Assembly: GCA_039033855.1 (NCBI GenBank)
Contig: JBCCBV010000001.1
Coordinates: 1-64,000 of the forward strand
DNA: 64,000 bases
Direction of reading: 5' to 3'
Origin: JBCCBV01 sp039033855
GTDB lineage: Bacteria > Planctomycetota > Phycisphaerae > Phycisphaerales > Phycisphaeraceae
Part shown: one piece after another, positions 25,925-34,392 of the stretch
How positions within the stretch are numbered: the first letter of the stretch is position 1
Layout: every line of letters begins with the position of its first letter
Notes under the pieces: model-generated
The model's input: only the letters and a program-made list of their open reading frames with translations
What the model was told of the DNA's origin: nothing
Databases searched by the model: none
Translations under genes and position numbers: made by a program

Positions 25925-26793
25925 CAATATGTGGTCCGGGTGATCGAACGGGCGATGAACGGTTCGGATCGCACGAACCAGAAGGCGCCGGCCGCGAGCC
26001 CGACGAGCGACACGGCCAGCAAAACCGTAGCCGATACCGGGTCGGGCGCCACGCCGTCGAGCAGGATGGCGCGATAGCCGTTGACGACGTGGGCCAGCGG
26101 GTTCAGGTTGGCCACGGGGCGCGCCCAGACGGGGAGTTGGTCGCCGGTGTAGAGGATGGGCGTGGCGAAGAACATCAACCGCAGGCCATAGGGCACGACG
26201 CGGGTGAAGTCGGACGAAAAGGCCGAGAGCACCGCGATCGGCAGCATGAGCGCCAGCGTGACCAGCCCGTGCAGCGCCAGCCAGAGCGGGAGCGTCAGCC
26301 AGGCGGCGGTGGGCCAGAGCCCGTAGGCCAGGGTGGCGCACAGCAAGACGCCCAGCGCGCACAGGTAGAGCCAGCCCTCGGTGCGGAACGTGGCGCCGGG
26401 CAGCACCAGGTAGGGGAAGCGGACCTGCTGGATGATGTTGGCGTAGCGCTTCCACGTGGCGGCGGCGGCGGCGCAGCAGGAGCTGGTCCAACGGAAGGGG
26501 ATGATGCCCGCGAGCAGGAAGATAAGGATCGGTGCGTCGATCTCCCCCGTGCCGGTGCGGGGTCGAAACATCAAGAACAAAAAGGCGTAGCAGGCGGTGT
26601 CGAGCAGCGGGTCGAACATCCACCACAGGTAATAGAGCTTGGACTTGGCGACGGTGCGCTTGAGCTCGGTGCGTGAAAGCGTCTCGACCAGGCGCAGGTG
26701 TTTCCACAGCCAGGCCAAGTAGCCGACGAAGTGGCCGAAGGTCTGCCTCCGGCGGGCTTCCTCAACGGAGATGATGCGGAGCGGTGCGTCCAC
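25924..26793 (-). CDS. ABC-2 type polysaccharide export permease (Wzm/TagG type)
   Basis: 289 residues with about six hydrophobic segments, starting near residue 60 (LWWMFDPLLDTACYAFLF) after an amphipathic N-terminus with RTELKRTVAKSKLYYLWW, which is the family pattern. The C-terminal part shows MFFATPILYTGDQLP and NLNPLAHVVNGYR, conserved in Wzm/TagG permeases. It forms the membrane channel for an undecaprenyl-linked glycan with the ATPase downstream. The start is a GTG at 26793; no strong ribosome site is seen. The 26794-26925 gap to the tRNA holds no gene. Confidence 0.9.
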   Translation of the reverse strand: MDAPLRIISVEEARRRQTFGHFVGYLAWLWKHLRLVETLSRTELKRTVAKSKLYYLWWMFDPLLDTACYAFLFLMFRPRTGTGEIDAPILIFLLAGIIPFRWTSSCCAAAAATWKRYANIIQQVRFPYLVLPGATFRTEGWLYLCALGVLLCATLAYGLWPTAAWLTLPLWLALHGLVTLALMLPIAVLSAFSSDFTRVVPYGLRLMFFATPILYTGDQLPVWARPVANLNPLAHVVNGYRAILLDGVAPDPVSATVLLAVSLVGLAAGAFWFVRSEPFIARSITRTTY

Positions 26794-26925
26794 GCCGAGA
26801 GGCCCTTTGCGGGTGAGGGCGGGTGAGGGATCGGCCTGAAGGCAAGGGGCCGCCTTGCGGGTTGGGGTGAGCAGGCCGCGTTGTGCACGGCCCGCGTCGG
26901 CGGCTTCGACGCCGCGCCCCCGTCA

Positions 26926-27012
26926 TGCCCGGGAGAGGATTCGAACCTCCAAGGGATTTTACTCCCACCGCGACCTCAACGCGGCGCGTCTGCCAGTTCC
27001 GCCACCCGGGCA
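26926..27012 (-). tRNA. tRNA-Leu (GAG anticodon)
   Basis: 87 bases with a perfect seven-pair acceptor stem (TGCCCGG with CCGGGCA), a D-loop, an anticodon arm CCGCGTTGAGGTCGCGG giving GAG, a long variable arm as required for leucine, and the T-arm GGTTCGAATCC. The 3' CCA is not encoded. It reads codons CUC/CUU. It sits at the head of the minus-strand ABC/sulfotransferase group. Confidence 0.95.
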
Positions 27013-27025
27013 AAGTGGACCGGGC

Positions 27026-27053
27026 AGGATATCGAGCCCGGCGGGTTTGTCGA
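27026..27053 (-). promoter_or_regulatory. Probable promoter of tRNA-Leu
   Basis: Reading on the minus strand, TCGACA (5 of 6 to the -35 consensus), a 16-base spacer and TATCCT (4 of 6 to the -10) lie just before the tRNA. The predicted transcription start is about 7 bases ahead of the mature 5' end. Confidence 0.5.
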
Positions 27054-27114
27054 GCGGGGCCACCCCCGCCCGACGGTGTATCGGCCGGGAGTTTGCCGGT
27101 AGTCTGCCGGGCCC

Positions 27115-28455
27115 ATGAGCGTGAAGGTGTGCAAGTTTGGCGGGTCGTCGGTCGCGGACGCGGACTGCCTGCGTCGGGTGGCGGGCATCGTGCAAAGCGA
27201 CCCCGCCCGCCGGTACGTGGTGACCTCGGCCCCGGGCAAGCGTGGCCCGAAGGACGACAAGGTCACCGACCTGCTGCTGCTCTGTTACGAGTCGGCGCTG
27301 CGGGGCGTCGGCCGGTCGGAGGTCATGAGCGAGATCGCAAACCGGTTTGCGGCCATTGTCGACGGGCTGGGGCTAGACCTGCCTTTGGCCGACGTGCTCG
27401 ACGGCGTCGAGCGTGGGATCGCCGACTCGGCCGAGCGCCAGCTAGGACCGGACTTTGCCGCCAGCCGGGGCGAAGCCATCCACGGTCGCGTGGTCGCCGC
27501 CCTGCTGGGCTGGCCTTGCGTCGATGCGGCCGAGGTCGTGCGGTTTGACGGGCGCGGCCGTCTCGACGCCGAGGCGACCAATCGGCTGCTCCAGCAGCGG
27601 CTGGGCGAGATGTCGCACGCGGTGGTCCCGGGGTTCTACGGCGCCGACCCGACCGGCCGGGTCTGGACGCTGGGCCGTGGCGGCTCGGACGTCACCGGCT
27701 CGCTGGTCGCTCGGGCCGTGGGCGCGTCGGTGTACGAAAACTGGACCGACGTGCCGGGCCTGCTGGTCACCGACCCGGGCGTGGTGCCCGAGGCCAAGCC
27801 CATCCGCAGCGTGACGTACCGCGAACTGCGCGAGCTCTCTTACTCCGGCGCCCGGGTGCTGCACGAAGACGCGGTGTTTCCGGTGCGCGAGGCGCGCATC
27901 CCGGTGCGGGTCAAGAGCACGTCCGACCCCGACGCCGAAGGCACCGAGGTGCTGCCGGTGAGCGAGGACGAAGCCCCGCCGACCGGGTACGACATCACTG
28001 GGGTTGCGGGGCGGAACGACTTCACGATTTTCACGCTGGAGAAGGCCCAGATGAACGCCGAGGTGGGTTTCGGCCGACGGGCGCTCGGCGTGCTGGAGGA
28101 CCGGGGCATCAGCTTCGAGCACACCCCGTCGGGCATCGACACGTTCAGCGTGGTGGTGAGCGAAGAGTACTTCGCTGAGCCGGGCTCGCGCGGCGCGCTG
28201 GCCGAGGCGCTGCAGAAGGCGGTCGACGCCGACACGGTGGAGGTGCACCGGCACATCTCGCTGATCGCGACGGTCGGCCGGGGCATGCGTCAGAAGCTGG
28301 GCATGGCGGCGCGGTTGTTTGGCGCTTTGGCCAAGGCCGGCGTGAACATCCGGTTGATCGATCAGGGCAGCAGCGAGCTGAACATCATCGTGGGCGTGGC
28401 CGATGCGCAGTACGACGACGCGATCCGCGCGATCTACCACGAGTTCGTGAAGTGA
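27115..28455 (+). CDS. lysC: Aspartate kinase
   Basis: 446 residues. KFGGSSVA at 6-13 and RGGSDVTGSLVA with the surrounding GFYGADPTGRVWTLG are the amino-acid-kinase active site. SYSGARVLHEDA and PVRVKST precede C-terminal ACT domains that end in IRLIDQGSSELNIIVGV. It phosphorylates aspartate at the first step to lysine, threonine and methionine, and the ACT domains suggest feedback control. It is a stand-alone kinase, not fused to homoserine dehydrogenase. ATG at 27115 gives the standard N-terminus. Confidence 0.93.
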   Translation: MSVKVCKFGGSSVADADCLRRVAGIVQSDPARRYVVTSAPGKRGPKDDKVTDLLLLCYESALRGVGRSEVMSEIANRFAAIVDGLGLDLPLADVLDGVERGIADSAERQLGPDFAASRGEAIHGRVVAALLGWPCVDAAEVVRFDGRGRLDAEATNRLLQQRLGEMSHAVVPGFYGADPTGRVWTLGRGGSDVTGSLVARAVGASVYENWTDVPGLLVTDPGVVPEAKPIRSVTYRELRELSYSGARVLHEDAVFPVREARIPVRVKSTSDPDAEGTEVLPVSEDEAPPTGYDITGVAGRNDFTIFTLEKAQMNAEVGFGRRALGVLEDRGISFEHTPSGIDTFSVVVSEEYFAEPGSRGALAEALQKAVDADTVEVHRHISLIATVGRGMRQKLGMAARLFGALAKAGVNIRLIDQGSSELNIIVGVADAQYDDAIRAIYHEFVK

Positions 28456-28507
28456 TCGCGATGCATTGGAACCCAAGCCCCGCTGACCCGGTCCGTGCGG
28501 TGCGGCC

Positions 28508-29530
28508 ATGACCGGCCCGCTGGCGGCGCTGGTGGGGTTCATGGCGTTCGCGGCGGTATCGACGGCGGTGGGCTGGCTCACGCGCACGCGCGGGTGGGCG
28601 CCGGAGTCGCTGAGCCGCCACGTGCACTGGTTCACCGTGGTGGTGCTGTGGACGGTGACGCTGATGCTGGTGCTGTGGCGCGACCCGCCGGGGGCGTCGA
28701 CGGCGTGGCTGCTGGTGTTGCAACCGATCGTCGTGGCGGTGCCCCCGCTGATCGCGATGTGGGTCGGGCGACGCTTCGTGAAGGACCGCTCGGCGCTCGG
28801 GGTGCTGGTCATTAGCGCGGGCGTGGCGAACACCGGGCTGACGCTGGGCATGCTGGTGTGCCACGCGTTCTTCCACGAGCCGAGCCCCGGTCTGGCGGCG
28901 CAGCTGACGCCGGGCGAAGCGGTCGACCCCGGCCGGGCCGCGCGGAGCTACGCCGCGGCGCTCGTGGCGGTGATGGTGGTGGCGGCCATCGTCACGCTGT
29001 ACCCCTTGGCGCGCAAGTTCAGCCCCGACGGCGACGGCGGCGAGGGCGTGGCCCGTTTGGTGGTGCGCAGCCTGCTCGACTGGCGGGCGATGCCGTTGGT
29101 CGGCGCCGCGGCGGGCGTGGCGCTCGGGCACGTCGGGCCGGCGTTCCCGCAGGTCTTCGACACGATTTACCTGGTGGACGTGCTGATTTTCGCCGGCGGG
29201 TTTGGGGCGTACTTCGGCATCGGCGCCCGGCTGCGTTTGGGCGACACCTGGAAACGCCCGGGCCTGCACGCGGCGGCGGGGCTGATTCGGTTTGCGGTGG
29301 CCCCGGCGGTGGCGCTCGGGGCGGTGGCGCTGGCGAGCCTGACGTCGGCGCCGCCTTCGGAGCTGCTCGGCCGGGTGCTGATTCTCGAAGCCGCGATGCC
29401 GCTGGCGATCCAGGCGGTGGTGATCCCGAACCTGTTCCACCTCGACGCGCGGTTGGCGAGCTCGCTCTGGCTGGTGAATACGGTGTTTTATTGCGTGGTG
29501 CTGTTGCCGTTGCTGTTCGTGCTGGCGTAG
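28508..29530 (+). CDS. AEC-family membrane transporter
   Basis: 340 residues, about ten hydrophobic segments (for example LAALVGFMAFAAVSTAVGW, VVLWTVTLMLVLW and the final VFYCVVLLPLLFVLA). The two halves are separated by a soluble loop around residue 175. SAGVANTGLTLGML and AAMPLAIQAVVIPNLF are typical of auxin-efflux-carrier-like transporters of organic acids. The substrate is unknown. It follows aspartate kinase by 52 bases on the same strand, so an amino-acid or carboxylate substrate is possible. Confidence 0.75.
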   Translation: MTGPLAALVGFMAFAAVSTAVGWLTRTRGWAPESLSRHVHWFTVVVLWTVTLMLVLWRDPPGASTAWLLVLQPIVVAVPPLIAMWVGRRFVKDRSALGVLVISAGVANTGLTLGMLVCHAFFHEPSPGLAAQLTPGEAVDPGRAARSYAAALVAVMVVAAIVTLYPLARKFSPDGDGGEGVARLVVRSLLDWRAMPLVGAAAGVALGHVGPAFPQVFDTIYLVDVLIFAGGFGAYFGIGARLRLGDTWKRPGLHAAAGLIRFAVAPAVALGAVALASLTSAPPSELLGRVLILEAAMPLAIQAVVIPNLFHLDARLASSLWLVNTVFYCVVLLPLLFVLA

Positions 29531-29583
29531 CGCTTTGCTCGCACACGGAGCTGGGCGCCAGACGCGAAAGCTAGGATGCCCGC

Positions 29584-30294
29584 ATGACGTCGCATGTCGA
29601 TCAGCCGTGGCAAGACGCCGAGCGCAAGCTGCTGGACGGTCAGTACGTCGAGTCCGAAGCGACGGCGGTGGCGGCCGGGGAGGCGGTGCTCGCTTCGGGC
29701 CCAACGCCGTGGCTGGACCGCTTGATCTACACGTTGCAGGAAGCCCGCCGGCAACGCCGGATGGATGCGCTCGACGGCCGGGTGTGGTTCGACCGGCCGG
29801 ACTGCGACGAGGCGGATTGGATCTGGTCGGTCGACAAGGGTGCCGACGGGCCGGCGGCGGTGGCGCTGTGCGGGATCGACGCCCAGGCCCGGCACGCCGT
29901 GGCGCACCGGGCGCGCGAGCGCGGTGGGTACTTCGAGACGCTCTGCTACCGGCCCGGCGCAGACGGGGGCGTGGAGGTGGCCTGGTTTGCCGATCCCGAT
30001 CAGGACGACCCCAATTGGGCGCCGGCGCCTGGGGTGTCGATCCCGAAAGAGTTCACCGGGCGCTGGTTGATCGAACCCAAGGAACTGAGCACCGCGGGGC
30101 ACCTTTGGATGCGGCTACAGGAGGCCGGCGGCGACGCGGTGCAGGCCGATGTGGAGGTGTCGCCTGACGCCGGCCCGGCCGAGCACTTCGCCACGCTTTG
30201 GCGTGCGGCGATGGCGGCGCCTTCGCACGAGAAGCTGCACCATGCCCTCGCGAACGCGGCGCGTCGGTGGATGCTCGACGAGGGGGCGCAGTGA
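29584..30294 (+). CDS. Uncharacterised soluble protein
   Basis: 236 residues, acidic and rich in Trp, Asp and Ala, no signal peptide or membrane segment. I recognise no family. The start MTSHVDQPWQDAERKLLDGQ begins a predicted helical part; a centre with DEADWIWSVDKG and EVAWFADPDQDDPNW looks beta-rich. The stop overlaps the next start as GTGA, so the two are made together and probably act together. Could be confined to relatives of this organism. Confidence 0.6.
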   Translation: MTSHVDQPWQDAERKLLDGQYVESEATAVAAGEAVLASGPTPWLDRLIYTLQEARRQRRMDALDGRVWFDRPDCDEADWIWSVDKGADGPAAVALCGIDAQARHAVAHRARERGGYFETLCYRPGADGGVEVAWFADPDQDDPNWAPAPGVSIPKEFTGRWLIEPKELSTAGHLWMRLQEAGGDAVQADVEVSPDAGPAEHFATLWRAAMAAPSHEKLHHALANAARRWMLDEGAQ

Positions 30295-31127
30295 CTACAC
30301 CGCAGAAGGTTCCCGCCTCCGATGGGCAACAAGCGAAGAGGCAAGCACCCCGCCGACGACGCTGGTGGCGTTGGAAGTGGGCGGTCTTGACGGTCGTCGC
30401 CGTGGCGGCGGCGCTTGGCGCGATGGGTGCGGTCGGCTGGTCGGCCAAGCCGTCGGGCTGGGCGGACATCGGCTCGAGGCTGGAGCAACTGGCGCCGGAG
30501 CAGCGTGCGGCCATGGCCGAGGCGTTGCAGAACCGGCTGGTGTCGGCGTGGTCGGCCCCACCGGGCGTGCAGACGGCCGAGCAGTATTACCAGCAGGTCG
30601 TGACGCCCGACCCGCAAGACGCGTCGCCCGCAACACACACGGTTCGGGTCGAAATCGACGAGCTCAACGCCTGGCTGGACACGCGTTTGCGGAAGCTGGT
30701 GGAGCACCAGGGGCAGCCTTACCCGGCGTGGCTCGAATCGGTGCGGGTGTGGACCGAAGGCGAGCGGCTGGTGCTGGGCGTGCGGGTCCGCCGGTCGGGC
30801 ATGGATCAGGTGTTCAGCTTCCTGCTTGGGTTCGACACGCCCGAGGGTGACGAACACGCGGTGATGCGGATCGAAGGCGCACGGGCCGGGCTCCTTCCGG
30901 TGCCGTTGGGTCAACTCATGGAGCGCCTGGGGCCGCCGGGGTCGGGCTCGGCTCGGCGGGATACGGCCCGGGCTTTGGTGGAAGAGCTCCGCCAAGGCGT
31001 GGTGGTCAGCGAATGGGTTTCGAAGCTCGACGACGACCGGCCGGTGCGGGTTTCGCGCGTGGCGGTGTCGGACGGGGTCGTGGAAATCGTGCGCAGCCGG
31101 GCGGCGGCCGCGGATCTGGCCGACTAA
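30291..31127 (+). CDS. Uncharacterised single-pass membrane protein
   Basis: 278 residues from the GTG at 30291, which overlaps the upstream stop. A basic stretch RRRRWWRWKW is followed by one hydrophobic segment (AVLTVVAVAAALGAMGAVGW, residues about 29-48), so the bulk is probably outside the cytoplasm. The rest contains repeated Trp/Leu motifs and an AARAL-like helix but no recognised domain. A role with the preceding protein is likely from the coupling. The longer frame from 30198 lies inside the neighbour and is not used. Confidence 0.6.
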   Translation: MTTPQKVPASDGQQAKRQAPRRRRWWRWKWAVLTVVAVAAALGAMGAVGWSAKPSGWADIGSRLEQLAPEQRAAMAEALQNRLVSAWSAPPGVQTAEQYYQQVVTPDPQDASPATHTVRVEIDELNAWLDTRLRKLVEHQGQPYPAWLESVRVWTEGERLVLGVRVRRSGMDQVFSFLLGFDTPEGDEHAVMRIEGARAGLLPVPLGQLMERLGPPGSGSARRDTARALVEELRQGVVVSEWVSKLDDDRPVRVSRVAVSDGVVEIVRSRAAAADLAD

Positions 31128-31142
31128 CCCAGGGCGGCGCGA

Positions 31143-32528
31143 TTACGCCACGGCCCGCAGCGGGGCCGGTTCGGCTTCAGCGGCGGGGGCCAGGCCCACG
31201 GCCCAGTAATCGGCGACTTGGGCGATGCGCTCGGCGTCGAGCATGCGCCAGCCGTCGAACACCAGCTTGCGCGGGCCGAGTCGGCGTAGGCGCTTGGGCT
31301 CGATCTGCGCGAACTCCGGCCAGGCGGTGGCGATGACCACGGCGTCGCCGCAGGCTACGGCCTCGTTGAGCGTGGGCACCAGCGCCACCCGCCCGAGGCT
31401 CGAAACGCCCGCGGCGCTGAGCGCCGGGTCGTAGCCGACCACCCGATGCCCAGCGTCGCACAGGTGTTCGGCCAGGGCGACGCCGAAGCTCTGTTCGGTG
31501 ACGTCGGTGTCGGGCTTGTAGGCCAGGCCGAGCACGGCCACGGTGGAGGCGTCGGGCAACGCGGCGTCGATGCGAGCGGCCCAGCGGGCGGGCAGGGCGC
31601 GGTTGAGCGCGTCTACCGCGTCGGGCAAACCGGTTTCGACGCCGGCGTCTTGGGCGAACCGGGCCAGCGCTCGGTTGTCTCGCGGGAAGCAGGGCCCGCC
31701 GAAGCTGACGCCCGGTTTGATCCCGGCCGAGGCGATGCGGCGGTCGAGCCCGAGCGCTTCGGTCACCACGTCGGCGTCGGCGCCGGGCAGCGATCGGCAC
31801 AGCTCGGCCAGCAGGTTGGCGAAGGTGATCTTGGTGGTCACGAATGTGTTCAGGGCCAGCTTGACCAGTTCGGCGCTCGCGAGCGGCATCCGTCGGACCG
31901 GCGGGCGGCTGAGCGTCAGGGCGCGGGACACGGCGTGGAGCCCGTCGCCGGCGCCGGGGGCGTGTTCGCCGATGAGGACCAGGTCGGGACGGAGCGACGC
32001 GTCGATCACCCGACCGAGCGCGATGAACTCGGGGCTGTAGCAGAGGTTCAGGCCGGCCTCGCCGCAGATACGCCCGGCGGAGGCTTCGAGGGCTTCGCGG
32101 ATGGCGCCACCCGTGGCGCCGGGCATGACGGTGGAGGTGACAACCACGTCGTACGGCTTGTCGAGTCGGATACGCAGCGCGGCGCCGATCTGCTCGATCG
32201 CGGGCCGCAGCAGGTCGAGACTGAACGACCCGTCCGAACGGCTGGGCGTGGGCACGATGACCATGGCCAGGTCGGTTTGATCGACGGCGGCGTCGAGGTC
32301 GTCGACCGCGGTCAGGCGATCGCCGGCCTGACCGAGCATCTCGCCTAAACGAGGTTCGGCGAAGGCGGGGCAGCGGTCGCGCAGCGCGGCGGTCTTTTCG
32401 GCGTCGAGGTCGTACCCTACGGTGCGCACGCCGCGCGCGGCCAGCGTGGCGGCGATGGGCGTGCCCAGCTTGCCCAGGCCGATGACGGCGACGCGCGGGG
32501 GAGTCGTGGCGGGCGAATTGAACGGCAT
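31143..32528 (-). CDS. Nucleotide-sugar 6-dehydrogenase (UDP-glucose/GDP-mannose dehydrogenase family)
   Basis: 461 residues. The NAD site is VAVIGLGKLGTPIA near residues 13-26. The middle and C-domains show FITTKIT-like text (LALNTFVTTKITFANLLAEL) and the catalytic cysteine in FGGPCFPRDN, with VLGLAYKPDTDV in the third domain. It would oxidise a nucleotide hexose to the uronic acid. GGAG ahead of the ATG at 32528 decides the start; ATGs at 32543 and 32567 are possible extensions. It is the last gene of the long minus-strand operon and stops 15 bases before the convergent membrane protein. Confidence 0.88.
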   Translation of the reverse strand: MPFNSPATTPPRVAVIGLGKLGTPIAATLAARGVRTVGYDLDAEKTAALRDRCPAFAEPRLGEMLGQAGDRLTAVDDLDAAVDQTDLAMVIVPTPSRSDGSFSLDLLRPAIEQIGAALRIRLDKPYDVVVTSTVMPGATGGAIREALEASAGRICGEAGLNLCYSPEFIALGRVIDASLRPDLVLIGEHAPGAGDGLHAVSRALTLSRPPVRRMPLASAELVKLALNTFVTTKITFANLLAELCRSLPGADADVVTEALGLDRRIASAGIKPGVSFGGPCFPRDNRALARFAQDAGVETGLPDAVDALNRALPARWAARIDAALPDASTVAVLGLAYKPDTDVTEQSFGVALAEHLCDAGHRVVGYDPALSAAGVSSLGRVALVPTLNEAVACGDAVVIATAWPEFAQIEPKRLRRLGPRKLVFDGWRMLDAERIAQVADYWAVGLAPAAEAEPAPLRAVA

Positions 32529-32581
32529 GGCGTCGGTCTCCATCGCACAGCGGTGTTGGTCTTGCATCGGCCAAGCGGGCC

Positions 32582-33451
32582 TCAACCGGCCCGAGAAAGC
32601 GCGACCGATCGGCGGTACGACCACACCCCCCCGCCCAGGCCGCGTGGCTCGGCGGCGCGGACGCCTTGCGGGGTCAGGCGGTGCGTGGCGTCCCACAGGG
32701 TGAAGAGGTTGGACTTGCCGCCGGCGAGCTTGAGGTTGAACCGCGCTTCGGGCCCGTTCCACACCCAGCGATGGCCGGAAGCGCGGGCCTCGTGGCCATG
32801 CTCGTACCGGTGGGCCTGGTGAATGGCGCAGACGCGCTCGGACAGGTCGATGACCGGGGCCCGGAGCCGTCGAGCGTGGTAAACCAACCAGTTGTCCCAG
32901 GCGGTCCGGCCGATAGCGAAGTCGGGCAAACGCTCGAACAAAGTCCGCGGGTAGACGAAGTAGTCGATCGCCGTGGGCCCGCAGGGCTGGCCCTGGTCGC
33001 CGGCCTGATCGGACAGGCGTGCCCACGTGGCGAGGGCTTGCTGGGGGGTGAAGTCTTCGCTTCGATCCACCGGCAGGTCGATGCGCTCGCCGATGGCCAG
33101 GAAGCGTTTCTTTCGGCGGGCGACCTCGGTGATCGCGCTCAAAAAGTCGGGGCCAAGCAGGATGTCGGCGTTGACATACGCGAGCGTCGGGGATCGTGCC
33201 TGCTGCTTGGCGGTTGAGAACAGACCGGAGACGGTGGGCGTGCCGTAGGCGTTAACGGCCGGGTCGGGCAGCCACCTCGCGCCAAGGCGCTGTGCGGCTT
33301 GCTCGGCCGAAGCCCCCCCGCCGAAGACAATCACCCGGACCGCCGGGCCGAGCGCGACCCAGGACGCCACGGCGTTGTCCTGGGCGACGGCGGCGTCGCC
33401 ATGCCAGGGCTTGGGCGTGGTGAATACGGTGAGCGTGGGCGCCGCGGTCAT
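32582..33451 (-). CDS. Glycosyltransferase-like protein (GT-A fold suspected)
   Basis: 289 residues. LTVFTTPKPWHGDAAVAQDN starts the first strand, and TLAYVNADILLGPDFLSAI has the Asn-Ala-Asp metal motif (DxD-like) of nucleotide-sugar transferases. A later WDNWLVYHARR and HQAHRYEHGHEA are reminiscent of acceptor-side loops. I do not recognise a named family. ATG at 33451 overlaps the stop of the methyltransferase (ATGA). Given its place it probably adds one sugar in this glycan. Confidence 0.62.
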   Translation of the reverse strand: MTAAPTLTVFTTPKPWHGDAAVAQDNAVASWVALGPAVRVIVFGGGASAEQAAQRLGARWLPDPAVNAYGTPTVSGLFSTAKQQARSPTLAYVNADILLGPDFLSAITEVARRKKRFLAIGERIDLPVDRSEDFTPQQALATWARLSDQAGDQGQPCGPTAIDYFVYPRTLFERLPDFAIGRTAWDNWLVYHARRLRAPVIDLSERVCAIHQAHRYEHGHEARASGHRWVWNGPEARFNLKLAGGKSNLFTLWDATHRLTPQGVRAAEPRGLGGGVWSYRRSVALSRAG

Positions 33452-34284
33452 CCCTCGGCCGTCACGCACAGGTGCCAACCGAAGCGTCGCTCGAGGGCGC
33501 GCATCGCCGGGCCGGGCAACGCGCGGAACGGCATGGCCTTGACGTAGCGGTGCTCGCGGTAGTCGGCCACGCGATACGGAAAGACGTGATCGACCTCCAC
33601 GCGTTTCACACGGAAGCCCGCCGACTCGACCAAGCGTTTTGCGGAGCGGCGGCCGTAGGCGTAGGTCACCGGGCAGCCGGTCTGGGCCTCGCTGTGTTCG
33701 GCAATGAGCCGGTCGAGCTTCCAGACGCGCCCCAGCCCCCGCCTTCCGCAAAGGATGCCAAGCACCTTGGTGCAGTAGCGGTGGTAGAGCATGATGCGTA
33801 GCTCACCGCCGGGCTTGAGCAGGCCGCGGAGCTGGCGGAGCGCGGCCCCAGGGTCTGGGGTGTGGTGGAGCACGCCGAAGCTGTAGACCAGGTCGAAGGG
33901 CTCGGCGTCTAGCGTGTCGCCCAGCCGCTCGGCGTTGGCGTGGACGGTACGGACCCGGTCGGACAGGCCGTAGACAGACAGGCGTTTGCGGGTGAGCTCG
34001 AGCGACGCTTCGGACAAATCGACCGCGGTCAGGTCGGCCCCGGCACGGGCGAAGCTCACGGTGTCGGCGCCGATGCCGCAGCCGACTTCGAGCACCCGCT
34101 TGCCGCCCCAGCGCTCGAACTGCGCAAAGCGCGGGATGTGCGGCTCGACGAAATACTTCCGCTCGGCGCCCTGGTCGAAGTAAGCGCGGGTGCCCACGGG
34201 CGCCTGCGAATGGCGGAGGTTGCAGGGCCGACGATTCCAGTAGTCGCGCACGGCGTCGATGGGCACGTTCTGGAAGGTGGTCAT
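33448..34284 (-). CDS. SAM-dependent methyltransferase (class I)
   Basis: 278 residues. VLEVGCGIGADTVSFA, TAVDLSEASLELT and FDLVYSFGVLHHTPDP give the SAM motifs I to III in order, followed by LLKPGGELRIMLYH. It is a small-molecule methyltransferase of the Ubi/Coq family type. The ATG at 34284 is preceded by a 108-base gap with no gene; an open frame to 34368 adds no domain. A sugar O-methyl is plausible. Confidence 0.83.
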   Translation of the reverse strand: MTTFQNVPIDAVRDYWNRRPCNLRHSQAPVGTRAYFDQGAERKYFVEPHIPRFAQFERWGGKRVLEVGCGIGADTVSFARAGADLTAVDLSEASLELTRKRLSVYGLSDRVRTVHANAERLGDTLDAEPFDLVYSFGVLHHTPDPGAALRQLRGLLKPGGELRIMLYHRYCTKVLGILCGRRGLGRVWKLDRLIAEHSEAQTGCPVTYAYGRRSAKRLVESAGFRVKRVEVDHVFPYRVADYREHRYVKAMPFRALPGPAMRALERRFGWHLCVTAEG

Positions 34285-34392
34285 GGCGGGAAGCTCTGAA
34301 TAAAGCGGGCGTGGCGCGGATCGAAGCGGCTGCAATGCTTTATCGGCCGAGCGGGGAAAACGCCTCAAATGCCCGTCGTCACGGGGATCGCC

